Below, piece by piece: positions 1-8,579 of a stretch of 27,471 nucleotides of DNA (the first letter of the stretch is position 1; each line of letters starts with the position of its first letter). This DNA is from Promethearchaeota archaeon. Its GTDB lineage: Archaea; Asgardarchaeota; Lokiarchaeia; Sigynarchaeales; SOKP01. A model generated the notes under the pieces. That model ran no database searches and was not told where the DNA came from. It worked only from the letters and a program-made list of their open reading frames with translations. Made by a program: the position numbers and the translations under genes. The DNA lies in assembly GCA_019058515.1 (NCBI GenBank), contig JAHPYY010000020.1, positions 1 through 27,471 on the forward strand, in the 5' to 3' direction.

Positions 1-192
1 TATAGTTAGGCAAATGCTTAAGCGATAATTATCTAAAACCTTAAACTAGGGAACACCTAATTACAAAAATATTAGAAAACTTACTTAAAAGTTTTTACAG
101 AAAATATACATGTTCTGGAAGATAGAAAGACTTTCTATAGAGAGTTAGATTTTTGAATTAAAATAAAACAAAAAAATAGAATGAATGAGAAA

Positions 193-762
193 TTACTCCC
201 AATCTCGTAATGTATGAACGATCATCTTTAAATTTTCTGAAACATTGCGAGGTAAAAAGAAACTATAAGAGTCATTTAAAGATTCGCAGTCGTTAATGAT
301 TTGCGTTATCGCTGCTTTAACATCAGCATATATAAATTGAGATTCAATACTATTGTGGGTCGCGTCAAGGTTAACTCCTTCAGAATTAAGTTCGTCTTCA
401 AAAAATATTACATAATACTTCCGTTCGTCGAAGATTATTGGTAATACTCTCGCTTTGATTTTCAATTTAATGTTTTTCTTGAATATTAGTTCAATTCTCT
501 TGATTTTTTTGTACTTCAGTTGAAATTTTTCTGAGATACTTTTTGGATTATCTAGATTGTCAATACTAATAGTTCTTCGGGCAGCTGTAATTCTTTTGTT
601 TATAAAAAGTTCTTTAGGAAATCCATATAATATAGGTATCTTATTAGAGACCTCAACGACTACTCCGTTATTGCTTAATAGAATTACTTCATATGAGGAA
701 TTTCTTACAAATTTTTTGAAAAGATCTGCAGAGTAGCTCAATTCAATTTCATTTTCCATCAT
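193..762 (-). CDS. PAS-domain-like sensor protein, stand-alone
   Basis: This 189-residue soluble protein has no signal peptide or membrane segment. Residues about 13-120 read like a PAS fold: a strand (EVILLSNNGVVVEVSN), a helix with the typical YGFPKELF stretch, and later strands ending in YYVIFFED. PAS domains bind small ligands or cofactors and pass signals to partner domains. The remaining 65 residues look helical and contain no recognisable kinase, HTH or methyl-accepting domain, so any output must come from a partner. The start has two consecutive ATG codons; I use the first. It is transcribed away from the LRR gene at 1154 and shares no operon in view. The PAS assignment rests on pattern only, and cofactor residues cannot be named. 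Confidence 0.6.
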   Translation of the reverse strand: MMENEIELSYSADLFKKFVRNSSYEVILLSNNGVVVEVSNKIPILYGFPKELFINKRITAARRTISIDNLDNPKSISEKFQLKYKKIKRIELIFKKNIKLKIKARVLPIIFDERKYYVIFFEDELNSEGVNLDATHNSIESQFIYADVKAAITQIINDCESLNDSYSFFLPRNVSENLKMIVHTLRDWE

Positions 763-1153
763 TTTATAATTTAGAAATACTTATGATATTTGGTTTAATA
801 TTATAATGATCTTCTAGATAAATAATCAAATATTTAAGCTTTGCTATAAAGGCAAAGTGAAAAATTGAAAAAGGATTTTATTACCTTTATAAGATATTTT
901 CTCGAAACTCGTTATATTTGACTAGCACTTTCCGCCTATTCACAAGGGAGAGAGGGTAAAACTAAAAAAAAGTATATTCCGTTATACTTTACTAAATTCT
1001 TCTAAAAGGGCAACAATCCATTAAAAAAAAAAAAAGAAGAAAAGATAGCGGTTGGTTGGGAAAGATATAAGAAGCTTTCTCAGAGTATTAATTTAAAAGC
1101 AAAGATTTTTTTTAAAATTACAGAATAATTATCAAATAAGAGTCTAGTTTGAT
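763..1153. other. Intergenic region between divergent genes, no gene seen
   Basis: This 391-bp stretch separates the divergent PAS-like and LRR genes, so it should hold both promoters. It is AT-rich with A-tracts near 1024-1040 and a short inverted repeat (CTTTGC at about 839-844 and GCAAAG at 853-858). Every frame I read closes after a few codons. No RNA gene is recognisable. Confidence 0.5.
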
Positions 1154-2260
1154 ATGAACGAGTGCATTATCAATAAATTTCTGTCTGTAAAGTTAGAAGG
1201 GAAAGACACGGTAATTTATGTTAGAGGGAAGAAATTTATGGGATGCTCGTTCTTACTTCTGGAAGTGCCAAAAAATCGAGCGAAAGAGAATCACGGAGGA
1301 TCTATTGATGAAATGGAAGAGACTTTCATTGCTGAAGTTGGCAAAGATATAAGTTTGATCTCCCCCGCGCTTGAATACTGGGGTCATTGTTCGGCTTTAG
1401 AAGGATGGGCAGATTATAACTACGACACACGAGTATTGCACAGGAATTTATCATTTCCCTTGCTAAAAGAATTGGTTAAGGCAGGAGACCCTAAAGCTAA
1501 TAAAGTATTTAAAGATGAAATTGCAAAAAGAATAGCAAAAGGATTCTTCGCTGTAACAGAATATCTCATTGTGGAGGATTACATAATCTATCTTAATAAT
1601 GAAGAATTTGAAAGTATGATAAACGATATGAACATTGCGGGAAAAAAAATGCTCGCACAATGTATCTCTTCAAGACTCAAACAACCAGGAGTTAGTCATG
1701 AAATTAAGAGGATCCTATTTGATTTTTTAGAGGCGGTAGATCACGAAGAACTCAATAAACTGCAATATGTTATTTTTAACGAAGAAAAGTTCTTTGTAAA
1801 TGAAGATGTCTTAAGGATTTATGTATCAAGAGACAAATCGATAAAAAATATTGAGCAACTCGAAGGACTCGGGAAGCTGAAAACTTTAAAAAGGCTAGAT
1901 ATAAATAATCAACTCATTAGTAGGATTAGTGGATTGGAGGAATTGAGAGACCTAAAAGAGCTTCATTTTAGAGGAAACAAAATAACAAGAATAGAAGGAC
2001 TAGATTGTTTGGTAAAACTAGAAATTTTAAACCTAGACGACAATCTTATAACCGAAATAGAAGGTCTCAAAAACCTTGAAAACTTGAAATGCTTGTATTT
2101 GGATCGTAATTATATTGATAAAATTAAAAATGTTGGTCATCTAAAAAGTCTTGAACGCCTTAACCTCAGTGGAAACAAAATTAAAAAAATCGAAGGTGTA
2201 AGAAACCTTTCTAACCTAAGATTTCTAAACCTGTGGGATAATGAAATAGATAGAAACTAA
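1154..2260 (+). CDS. SDS22-type leucine-rich-repeat protein with uncharacterised N-terminal domain
   Basis: This 368-residue soluble protein has two parts. Residues 1-about 215 form an N-terminal domain containing the stretches EYWGHCSALEGWADYNYDTR and HRNLSFPLLKELVKAGDP, followed by helices. From memory, similar blocks precede LRRs in other Asgard archaeal proteins; I cannot check this here. Residues about 219-366 are six to seven 22-residue LRRs of the SDS22 type (pattern LxxLxxLxLxxNxIxxIxGL), which form a curved protein-binding surface. The last repeat runs straight into the stop with no capping domain. There is no TIR domain, unlike the two LRR proteins at 14-17.6 kb. Its stop lies 3 bp from the stop of the convergent gene. 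The partner is unknown; a scaffold or protein-interaction role is inferred from the repeat class. Confidence 0.85.
   Translation: MNECIINKFLSVKLEGKDTVIYVRGKKFMGCSFLLLEVPKNRAKENHGGSIDEMEETFIAEVGKDISLISPALEYWGHCSALEGWADYNYDTRVLHRNLSFPLLKELVKAGDPKANKVFKDEIAKRIAKGFFAVTEYLIVEDYIIYLNNEEFESMINDMNIAGKKMLAQCISSRLKQPGVSHEIKRILFDFLEAVDHEELNKLQYVIFNEEKFFVNEDVLRIYVSRDKSIKNIEQLEGLGKLKTLKRLDINNQLISRISGLEELRDLKELHFRGNKITRIEGLDCLVKLEILNLDDNLITEIEGLKNLENLKCLYLDRNYIDKIKNVGHLKSLERLNLSGNKIKKIEGVRNLSNLRFLNLWDNEIDRN
1808..2251 (+). repeat. Protein-level LRR array (22-residue SDS22 type)
   Basis: These are six to seven tandem 66-nt units coding for 22-residue leucine-rich repeats, with Asn in the LxxN position and an IxxIxGL spacer. 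The units are diverged at the nucleotide level. Confidence 0.8.
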
Positions 2261-2263
2261 ATT

Positions 2264-3619
2264 CTAAAATAGTAATTCTTCAAATGAGCTCTTTCTGTCG
2301 TCTAAAATAGGTACGCGTTGAAGGTCCGCGTGCCAGTCTTTATCATAGGTAAACCTCCTAAGTGCGAGGAAGCAATGCTCTCTCCCCAATATTTCTAGTA
2401 CAATTGACCATCGTGTGCTAATTGCATCGTAATCGCGTTTATTACTAAATGATACAGAGGTAGATGGGAAAAATGGTCTTCGTGTTGCGGAATTGAGAGT
2501 CGTTACAATATCTTCTAATGTTAAGGATCCTCCCAAGTCAAACGCAAATAAGAATTGTCCTGAAGGCATATCTAAAGTCCTTACGAAAAATCCTTGTTGG
2601 TCTGCGAACAGGGCGCCTAGAAAAGTTCTAAAGTCTTTTAAACTGAAATCTTCTAAGTGATTAGGGTCAATCTCGTAGTAATGCGTGTTTTTTGCCGGCA
2701 TATTAGGGTCTACTGGAGCAGCTTGTGTAGGATAGTAGTTAGAGACCGAGAGTGATGAATAAAAGCCCTCGGGATGTATCCCAAAACCGTAAATTTGAAT
2801 TTTTTTACCCGCTCTCGTTGCAAGATATGAAAGAAAAGAAGCTATTTCGCTTACAACCTCGGGGTGCCTTGTAAAAACACTACTTGGCACGAATCTTCCA
2901 GCAACACCTCCTTCATTCAGATGAATTTGAATTGCGTTGGCCATACCTGCCCAATTTTTAAGATACTTGATGTAAAAATCAGATCGATCCAATTTAACTG
3001 TATAAAGCATAGGAAATTGAGAAAGATAAGTATTAGATCCAAATATGTGTCCTCCTACTCCCATACTGAAGTCAAGCGTTGCTTCCTTTTTCCCCTCAGT
3101 CACTAAGAAGTCATAAATCTTAGCGCGTATACCATAAGCTGCAATAGATGCGTATACCACATCGTAAATACATTGTCGGCTAAGTTTAAGGTATCTCTTG
3201 AGGTCTTGATAAGTCATGGGAGAATCAATTTTGCCTTGGTATTTTGTACGGAACTCGTTAAACGCCTGCAATTCAACTTTACTAACGAGATAATTTGCTA
3301 ATTGAGTTAAATATCCGTCGGCTTTTAAATCGTATTCCACATTATCAGTGGTTATTTTATATGTTGAATAAAGCGCTTCAAATGAAGGTCTAACAATTCT
3401 CCAAAATTCTGATGTGATATCGGTAGTACTCTGGGTAGGTGATATGAATGCTGGCAAAAAGGGTTCTACGGGGGTGCCTGAAACCTTCAGTTCAAAAGAA
3501 CCGTCAACAGTGCGCACATTAATTATCCAATCGGAGAGAAGCGAACTTAAAACAAATTCCTCTACGCTACTTCCACGAGTATTTTTAGAAGGAATGTCTT
3601 TGGATTTAATATAAGGCAA
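2264..3619 (-). CDS. Hypothetical protein of 451 residues, no recognised family
   Basis: I do not recognise this protein. It is soluble-looking, with no signal peptide or membrane helix, and is rich in aromatic residues. It looks mixed alpha/beta, with the stretches FSMGVGGHIFGSNTYLSQFP (about residues 184-203), NEGGVAGRFVPSSVF and YGFGIHPEGFYSSL. No nucleotide-binding loop, metal cluster or catalytic triad is evident. The start codon is TTG at 3617-3619; in-frame codons upstream offer no ATG, and a TATA-like element on the minus strand at 3671-3679 suits a short leader. It is convergent with the LRR gene with a 3-bp gap, so the two transcripts must overlap at their 3' ends. Codons look slightly less AT-rich than in its neighbours, which may hint at transfer or higher expression. 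Confidence 0.7.
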   Translation of the reverse strand: MPYIKSKDIPSKNTRGSSVEEFVLSSLLSDWIINVRTVDGSFELKVSGTPVEPFLPAFISPTQSTTDITSEFWRIVRPSFEALYSTYKITTDNVEYDLKADGYLTQLANYLVSKVELQAFNEFRTKYQGKIDSPMTYQDLKRYLKLSRQCIYDVVYASIAAYGIRAKIYDFLVTEGKKEATLDFSMGVGGHIFGSNTYLSQFPMLYTVKLDRSDFYIKYLKNWAGMANAIQIHLNEGGVAGRFVPSSVFTRHPEVVSEIASFLSYLATRAGKKIQIYGFGIHPEGFYSSLSVSNYYPTQAAPVDPNMPAKNTHYYEIDPNHLEDFSLKDFRTFLGALFADQQGFFVRTLDMPSGQFLFAFDLGGSLTLEDIVTTLNSATRRPFFPSTSVSFSNKRDYDAISTRWSIVLEILGREHCFLALRRFTYDKDWHADLQRVPILDDRKSSFEELLF

Positions 3620-3670
3620 CTCGATGTTTAACTCGTGTATTATTTGGGTGTACTCATACCACGAATAGGT

Positions 3671-3679
3671 TATAAATTG
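3671..3679 (-). promoter_or_regulatory. TATA-like box for the 451-residue orphan gene
   Basis: On the minus strand the sequence reads CAATTTATA. It lies about 50 nt upstream of the TTG start, which would give a leader of roughly 25-30 nt. The assignment is by spacing and composition only. Confidence 0.35.
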
Positions 3680-3764
3680 TGGTCCTAAAATTTTGACATA
3701 TAAACATTTAATGCAAAAAATTTTGGCTAAAAATATTTAAAAATAAAAATGGTAAGAAGAATAT

Positions 3765-4025
3765 ATGGTAATAAAGGAAATTTTTCAGTTATACAATATA
3801 GGAAAGGAATTAGGATTAAACAGAAAAGAAATCAATAGTATATTAATTTATAAGAAGCGCTATCCGCTAATTCTTGCATTGATTATAATAATTATTATAA
3901 CAATCTTATCAATTATCTTTTGGAATATAGCTTTGTCGCTTTATGCAGCCTCCAGTGAACCTGTTTATCCAAGTGGATCGTTTTATTCTACTGTTAGTAT
4001 AGATGATTTTAAAAACAAAAAATGA
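3765..4025 (+). CDS. Small single-pass membrane protein, coupled to the downstream methyltransferase
   Basis: This 86-residue protein has a basic N-terminal part (about 1-32), one strongly hydrophobic helix (about 33-56, rich in Ile and Leu) and a short polar tail. The positive charge before the helix suggests a cytoplasmic N-terminus. Its stop overlaps the next start in an ATGA arrangement (4022-4025), so the two proteins are probably translated together and may act together, for example with this one as membrane anchor. A TATA-like AT-rich element at about 3732-3742 is close enough to predict a nearly leaderless transcript. I recognise no family. Confidence 0.65.
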   Translation: MVIKEIFQLYNIGKELGLNRKEINSILIYKKRYPLILALIIIIIITILSIIFWNIALSLYAASSEPVYPSGSFYSTVSIDDFKNKK

Positions 4026-5362
4026 AGTTAAATGTTGGTTGTGGAAGGGTACATGAACCGAATTATTATAATATTGATTTATATGATGATTTGGTCGCTG
4101 ATGAAAAAATGTCCGCTACAGATCTCAAAATCGAAGATAACTGTTGTGAAGAAGTAAAAGCTATTCATTTAATTGAACATTTGGGACTTTACCAGACGAT
4201 ATATGCGATAAGTGAGTTTTTCAGAGTGTTAAAGCCAAGTGGAAAATTAATATTTGAAACTCCTGATTTGAAAAAAGCTATGCAAATTTATTTAAAATTG
4301 AATTACGAAAAAAAAAAAGACGCACTTAATTGGATTTACGGACTTCCTCATAGAGGAATGCAGCATAAATTATGTTTTCCTCCTCAATTATTGTCTGAGA
4401 TATTAAAGAAAATCGGGTTTGATAATATACATCAATCTAATTTCTTTAATGAAGAATCAATCCCTACCATTAGATTCGTTTGCAATAAACCTACATTTGA
4501 CGATTTTTCAGAGGTGTTTCAGATGTTCTCGTCTATTCGCAAGAAAATGTATGTTAGAGGGATTATCAATTTTAATGATTTCTTCTTATTGAAGGAACAA
4601 GAAGATCTGATGAATTTATTATTAGTTAATACTCTAAACAAACTAAAAAGCGACAAATCTAATCTAAAGTATATTAAAAAAGGATTAATTTCTTCACCTC
4701 AAATAGTTCAAATCTACTTATATGAACTGAGAAGTACTAAATTTCTTCCAATATCTGTGATTAAGAATTTTCTAAGGGTATCAGAAAGCCTAATTAAATT
4801 CAAGTTTCAAAGTATTCTATACAACGCTCTTAAAACCGCTCCAATAATTCCAGGAAGTCAGAGAGTTATTTACACATCTATAGAATCTTTTGGATTAGCG
4901 ATTATAGACAAAATCTTGTATTCAAAAACAAACAAGTCTAATATTGCGAGCAATTTAAATCATTTATCTGAAAACTTAGAAAAATGCGAGTTATTTTTTT
5001 CTCCTTATATTGCAAAACGTAAATCCTTAGATTTATTCTATCAAGGTATAAAATTTTTTCACAAAAAAGACTATAATACCTCATTAAGCAGATTTTTAGA
5101 AGCGATAAGACTATATAGAGACGATTTTCTATATTTTTGGAACTTAGTAAAAGTAAATGTCAAAATAAATGAAAAGAGAAAAGCTATCAGATATTACAAG
5201 AAAACTTTAAAATTTTTAAATATGACTAAAGTTCAATCTAAAGCTCAAATTAGGGAAGATATTAAAAAAGAGATATACATGGTAAAAAATCAAAAAGAAA
5301 ATTTACATAAATTAGATCCAGTTTCATCTTTAGTGATTTATCAATCAAGAATTACAAATTGA
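4022..5362 (+). CDS. Class I SAM-dependent methyltransferase fused to a helical/TPR-like region
   Basis: In this 446-residue protein, residues 1-about 155 form a class I methyltransferase domain. Motif I is LNVGCGRV at residues 3-10, the acidic end of strand 2 is NIDLYDD, the HLIEHL stretch precedes a helix, and VLKPSGKLIFETPD gives the later strand. The GCG-start form resembles methyltransferases found in glycan and cell-surface biosynthesis clusters; that link comes from family memory. Residues about 160-446 are helical, and about 337-400 contain repeat-like pairs (FYQGIKFFHKKDYNTSLSRF, then a lysine-rich helix) that look like TPRs. The substrate is unknown. It overlaps the upstream membrane-protein gene by 4 nt (ATGA), which implies translational coupling. 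No SAM-binding residue is visibly lost. Confidence 0.75.
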   Translation: MKLNVGCGRVHEPNYYNIDLYDDLVADEKMSATDLKIEDNCCEEVKAIHLIEHLGLYQTIYAISEFFRVLKPSGKLIFETPDLKKAMQIYLKLNYEKKKDALNWIYGLPHRGMQHKLCFPPQLLSEILKKIGFDNIHQSNFFNEESIPTIRFVCNKPTFDDFSEVFQMFSSIRKKMYVRGIINFNDFFLLKEQEDLMNLLLVNTLNKLKSDKSNLKYIKKGLISSPQIVQIYLYELRSTKFLPISVIKNFLRVSESLIKFKFQSILYNALKTAPIIPGSQRVIYTSIESFGLAIIDKILYSKTNKSNIASNLNHLSENLEKCELFFSPYIAKRKSLDLFYQGIKFFHKKDYNTSLSRFLEAIRLYRDDFLYFWNLVKVNVKINEKRKAIRYYKKTLKFLNMTKVQSKAQIREDIKKEIYMVKNQKENLHKLDPVSSLVIYQSRITN

Positions 5363-5470
5363 TATGGACTAGAACTAAATAAATAAAAAAACAAACTAAG
5401 TTTAATCTAAATTAGAAAAGATATACGATAGATGGTTTAAGACTTCTGATAACTAATTCTTCTCTAATTT

Positions 5471-5487
5471 TTATAAAGTATATATAA
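5471..5487 (+). promoter_or_regulatory. TATA-like box upstream of the membrane protein at 5499
   Basis: The stretch TTATAAAGTATATATAA lies directly upstream of the proposed GTG start at 5499. The first TATA element is about 25 nt from that start, as expected for an archaeal leaderless transcript. This spacing is the main support for the GTG start. Confidence 0.4.
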
Positions 5488-5498
5488 CTATAATTACT

Positions 5499-6038
5499 GT
5501 GCACTTCAATTTGAAACCTGCTATAAAGGAATCTCTTTTCATATATGTTTCTGGACTTCTATTAGTCTTAGTTTCCTTCTGTTATTTTTCTATTATGGGA
5601 TATCCATTAGTTCGTACTGCAACTCAGACATTAAATGTTATTGCTCCTCCACTATATATGGTTCCTATATTTTTTCCGTTTGGAATGCTAGTAGGGGAAA
5701 TTTTTTGGATCTGGGAGCAAAATAAAGAATTCAGTAAAATGCTTCTATTACTAGTCGAGTGCAGTTTAATTGGCTTTTTCTCTTTCCTTAGATTTGCTAT
5801 TTATATCCCTCTGAGCGGCCATACAATTATTCTTTTTTTCTTTTTAATGCATCAGGGAATAAATAATAGGTTAAAATATCCAGTGAGAGTTTTTATCGGA
5901 ATCATAGTACTGATAATAACATCTGTTTATAAGCTATTCCTTTGGAACGATCCCTTTACCTTTTTATTAGGTGCATTATTAGGAGTAGGAATATGGTTGC
6001 CAGGGTATTTGATCCGTTTAAGAAAACACTCAGAATGA
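5499..6038 (+). CDS. Polytopic membrane protein of unknown function
   Basis: This 179-residue protein is mostly hydrophobic, with about five to six predicted membrane segments at roughly residues 12-33, 45-70, 80-102, 105-120, 128-147 and 150-170. Polar conserved-looking residues are few (GEIFWIWEQNKE near 66-77, then SGH near 106). The start is GTG; no strong Shine-Dalgarno precedes it, but a TATA-like run ends just upstream. I recognise no transporter or enzyme family. It stands alone: the gene before it ends 136 bp away and the next gene is on the other strand. Confidence 0.65.
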   Translation: MHFNLKPAIKESLFIYVSGLLLVLVSFCYFSIMGYPLVRTATQTLNVIAPPLYMVPIFFPFGMLVGEIFWIWEQNKEFSKMLLLLVECSLIGFFSFLRFAIYIPLSGHTIILFFFLMHQGINNRLKYPVRVFIGIIVLIITSVYKLFLWNDPFTFLLGALLGVGIWLPGYLIRLRKHSE

Positions 6039-6184
6039 CTTTTATTCTTTAAAAATTTCAAACTCTAGATCTATGATAGGTAGATAAATCGAATATTCTT
6101 TAATTATTAGAAATCGCTATGTATCAACTATTAGTTAGCCACGAAATTTACTAATATTTCGGTATTGCATTGAAAATAAAAAAA

Positions 6185-6847
6185 TCAAAAAATCTTCTTT
6201 TTTTTATTACATATTTTTAGAATAATTGAAAATATTGTAAGACTTGAAATAATCAAGACAAATATACTTTCGTATCCAAAAATCGTTGGAACATCACTAA
6301 TATAAAATAATTCATATGCAAGTTCATTATGTGAAGAAAATATTTGATATTCTAATAAGATTCCAGTTTCTATGTCATAAATATAAACATCTATTCTATT
6401 AGACCACACATTAACAGATATTTTATTTTCCTCTACTTCATAAGAACTCTTACCCGACATTGCTAACAAATAAGAATGAACTGGTAAAGGACAAACAAAA
6501 AATGGGGGAAATGAATAATTTCCAGGATTTTTAAAGCAATAATCAAAAGAATAATCTACTAATTCATGCTGATATGTTATTTGCCATACTTCGTAATCAT
6601 TATATATTGTATCATTTATATCCTGGATTGTACTACTAATGATTTTGCCCTTTCCTGTAGGTAAGTCTTCACTTAGAAGTTCAAATCCAATTTTATTTAT
6701 TATTTCATCATTTTGTTGAGTTATTTTGTGAGTAAATTGGTCTCCTTTTTGAATTCCTAAAGAATAAGTATTGGCACGACAAGGAGAAATAATAAATAAT
6801 ACAATGAAGATCAAAATAAGTATAGAATATGTAGATTTTTGTACCAT
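6185..6847 (-). CDS. Secreted or surface protein with C-terminal membrane anchor
   Basis: This 220-residue protein has an N-terminal signal-like helix (about 7-22) ending near SPCRAN, then an extracellular-looking beta-rich domain with polar and aromatic residues and two Cys in the middle. A C-terminal hydrophobic helix (about 192-211) is followed by a basic tail (NKKKKIF). The GYE-helix-Lys layout at the C-terminus resembles archaeal CTERM sorting signals, including the one described for Lokiarchaeota; I infer this from shape and cannot confirm it. The expected topology is a large domain outside the cell and the Lys-rich end inside. The ligand or partner is unknown. It is a single gene, with its ATG at 6845-6847. 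Confidence 0.65.
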   Translation of the reverse strand: MVQKSTYSILILIFIVLFIISPCRANTYSLGIQKGDQFTHKITQQNDEIINKIGFELLSEDLPTGKGKIISSTIQDINDTIYNDYEVWQITYQHELVDYSFDYCFKNPGNYSFPPFFVCPLPVHSYLLAMSGKSSYEVEENKISVNVWSNRIDVYIYDIETGILLEYQIFSSHNELAYELFYISDVPTIFGYESIFVLIISSLTIFSIILKICNKKKKIF

Positions 6848-6916
6848 TTTGTATTATATTAGCATTTAAGTTTATACTATAAGTTAATTATTCAAATATA
6901 TCTTTTAATATTAATT

Positions 6917-8416
6917 TCAAACTCTTCTTCTGTAGATTGAATAGTTTACAAGCATACTCAAACATTTTGGTGCGTAGTCCCACAACTCAAAGATTGGTAT
7001 GTCGTGTTTAATGTATTCTCGATACGCGGGATAGGAATACAATTGCGGACCGCAGTAGAACATAGGAATTGATTTCCGTTTCGCTAATTTTAGTAAAGGT
7101 TGTAGAAACATTGTATTAAAAGTCTCGAGAGAAAACTGCTCCATTAGTCCATCGATTTTTCCCCCTGAATTCTTTGCAATGTCGACAATTTCTCCCATAT
7201 CCCAAACTCCATCAAAGAGAATACAATCTACCTCACTAGACTTTAATATTAATTTGGGCAATTTTACGAAAAAATTGTAAAAATTGTCGAAAAAGGTTAT
7301 ATCAATCGGATTTAACCCACTTGCAGTTTGAGGGATGTAGTTGGAAATTTCGTTTTGCAATTCGATAGAAAACACGGGTACCTTTAGATCGAGCAATTCG
7401 CAAGATTTTGTCATCAAACTCGCGGAACCACCAGATTCAGTTATGATACCTACTCTATTTCCTTTAGGATAAATATTGTATTTCTGAGCATATGCAAAGG
7501 TTCTTAGGTAATAGAAAAATTCCTTGACGGAGGTGGTCGAAATAATTCCAGTTTCCCTAAATACACCATCAAAAATCTTATTGTTGCCTGCAATTGCTCC
7601 CGTGTGCGATTGTATCGACCTACTCGCTCCCTCTGTACCTCCTGCGTAAATTGCTACAATCGGTTTTTTAGGGGTAATTTCTCGAGTTAAATCCATAAAC
7701 TGTTTGCTTCGTTTTATTTCCTCTATGTATAATCCTATCACGCTTGTTTTGGGATCATCCTTGCAATATTCTAAAAAATCAACCATATCGATATTGCGTT
7801 CGTTTCCTATCGAGATAGACTTACCTATCTTTGCTCCAATATTCTTTGCGTGCCACATCGTTTGAGCAGCAATTGTCCCTGATTGACTTATTACTGATAT
7901 TTTTCCTAGATCTGGTACAAAATACGGCCAAAAGGTCATTATATAATCCTCGTTAGTGTCAGATCCGTACCATCCATTGAATATACCTAAGCAATTTGGA
8001 CCGAGAAATCGAATATTGTATTTTCCTATAATTTCGTCTATTTCTTTCGCTAAAATCTTTCCATTTCGGCTTCTACTCTCTCTAAAGCCTCCTGAAGTTA
8101 TTATAGCGTATTTTATTCCCTTCTGACCACATTCTTCCAGCACTTCAGGTACTACTTGTGGACGCAAAACAATGAATGCTAAATCAGGAATTTCAGGTAA
8201 ATCCAATACAGATCTATAAGCTTTTAGTCCTTGAACTTCGTCTAATCTGGGATGTATAGGATATATTTTTCCTCTGAATCCTGCTCTCAAATTCCTCATT
8301 TGCATGGACCCCATTGTTCCAAGTAAATTATTATTGGCGCCAAAAACGCAAATACTTTCAGGATTTAAGATATGAGTTAGAAAATGCGAATTTTTATCGT
8401 TATTTATGTCGTTCAC
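6917..8416 (-). CDS. Acyl-CoA synthetase (NDP-forming) alpha subunit-like protein
   Basis: This 499-residue protein matches the alpha part of ADP-forming acetyl/acyl-CoA synthetases, which convert acyl-CoA plus ADP and phosphate to acid plus CoA and ATP. A CoA-binding Rossmann domain spans about residues 15-140 (ICVFGANNN, then LGPNCLGIFNG). A succinyl-CoA-synthetase-like domain follows (ISQSGTIAAQ at 176-185). The SHTGAIAG motif at 270-277 holds the phosphohistidine, His271, and a third domain contains GIITESGGSASLM. The ATP-grasp beta domain is absent, so a separate beta subunit must be encoded elsewhere. The start is GTG at 8414-8416; the first internal ATG would remove part of the Rossmann fold. 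Acyl specificity cannot be read from the sequence. It may work with the thiolase and AMP-ligase in this window, although they are not in one operon. Confidence 0.85.
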   Translation of the reverse strand: MNDINNDKNSHFLTHILNPESICVFGANNNLLGTMGSMQMRNLRAGFRGKIYPIHPRLDEVQGLKAYRSVLDLPEIPDLAFIVLRPQVVPEVLEECGQKGIKYAIITSGGFRESRSRNGKILAKEIDEIIGKYNIRFLGPNCLGIFNGWYGSDTNEDYIMTFWPYFVPDLGKISVISQSGTIAAQTMWHAKNIGAKIGKSISIGNERNIDMVDFLEYCKDDPKTSVIGLYIEEIKRSKQFMDLTREITPKKPIVAIYAGGTEGASRSIQSHTGAIAGNNKIFDGVFRETGIISTTSVKEFFYYLRTFAYAQKYNIYPKGNRVGIITESGGSASLMTKSCELLDLKVPVFSIELQNEISNYIPQTASGLNPIDITFFDNFYNFFVKLPKLILKSSEVDCILFDGVWDMGEIVDIAKNSGGKIDGLMEQFSLETFNTMFLQPLLKLAKRKSIPMFYCGPQLYSYPAYREYIKHDIPIFELWDYAPKCLSMLVNYSIYRRRV

Positions 8417-8579
8417 TTCTTAAACCTATACAAATGTCTTGAGTAATTTTAGAAAATCTTATCGTAAGAAAAATAATTCTTTAATTGTATAAAATCTTGA
8501 GAAAAAGTAAAAAATCTTATTTTTAAATGATAGTAAGAATATAACGATCTAATTTTATAATTACGAAAAAACACGAGTT

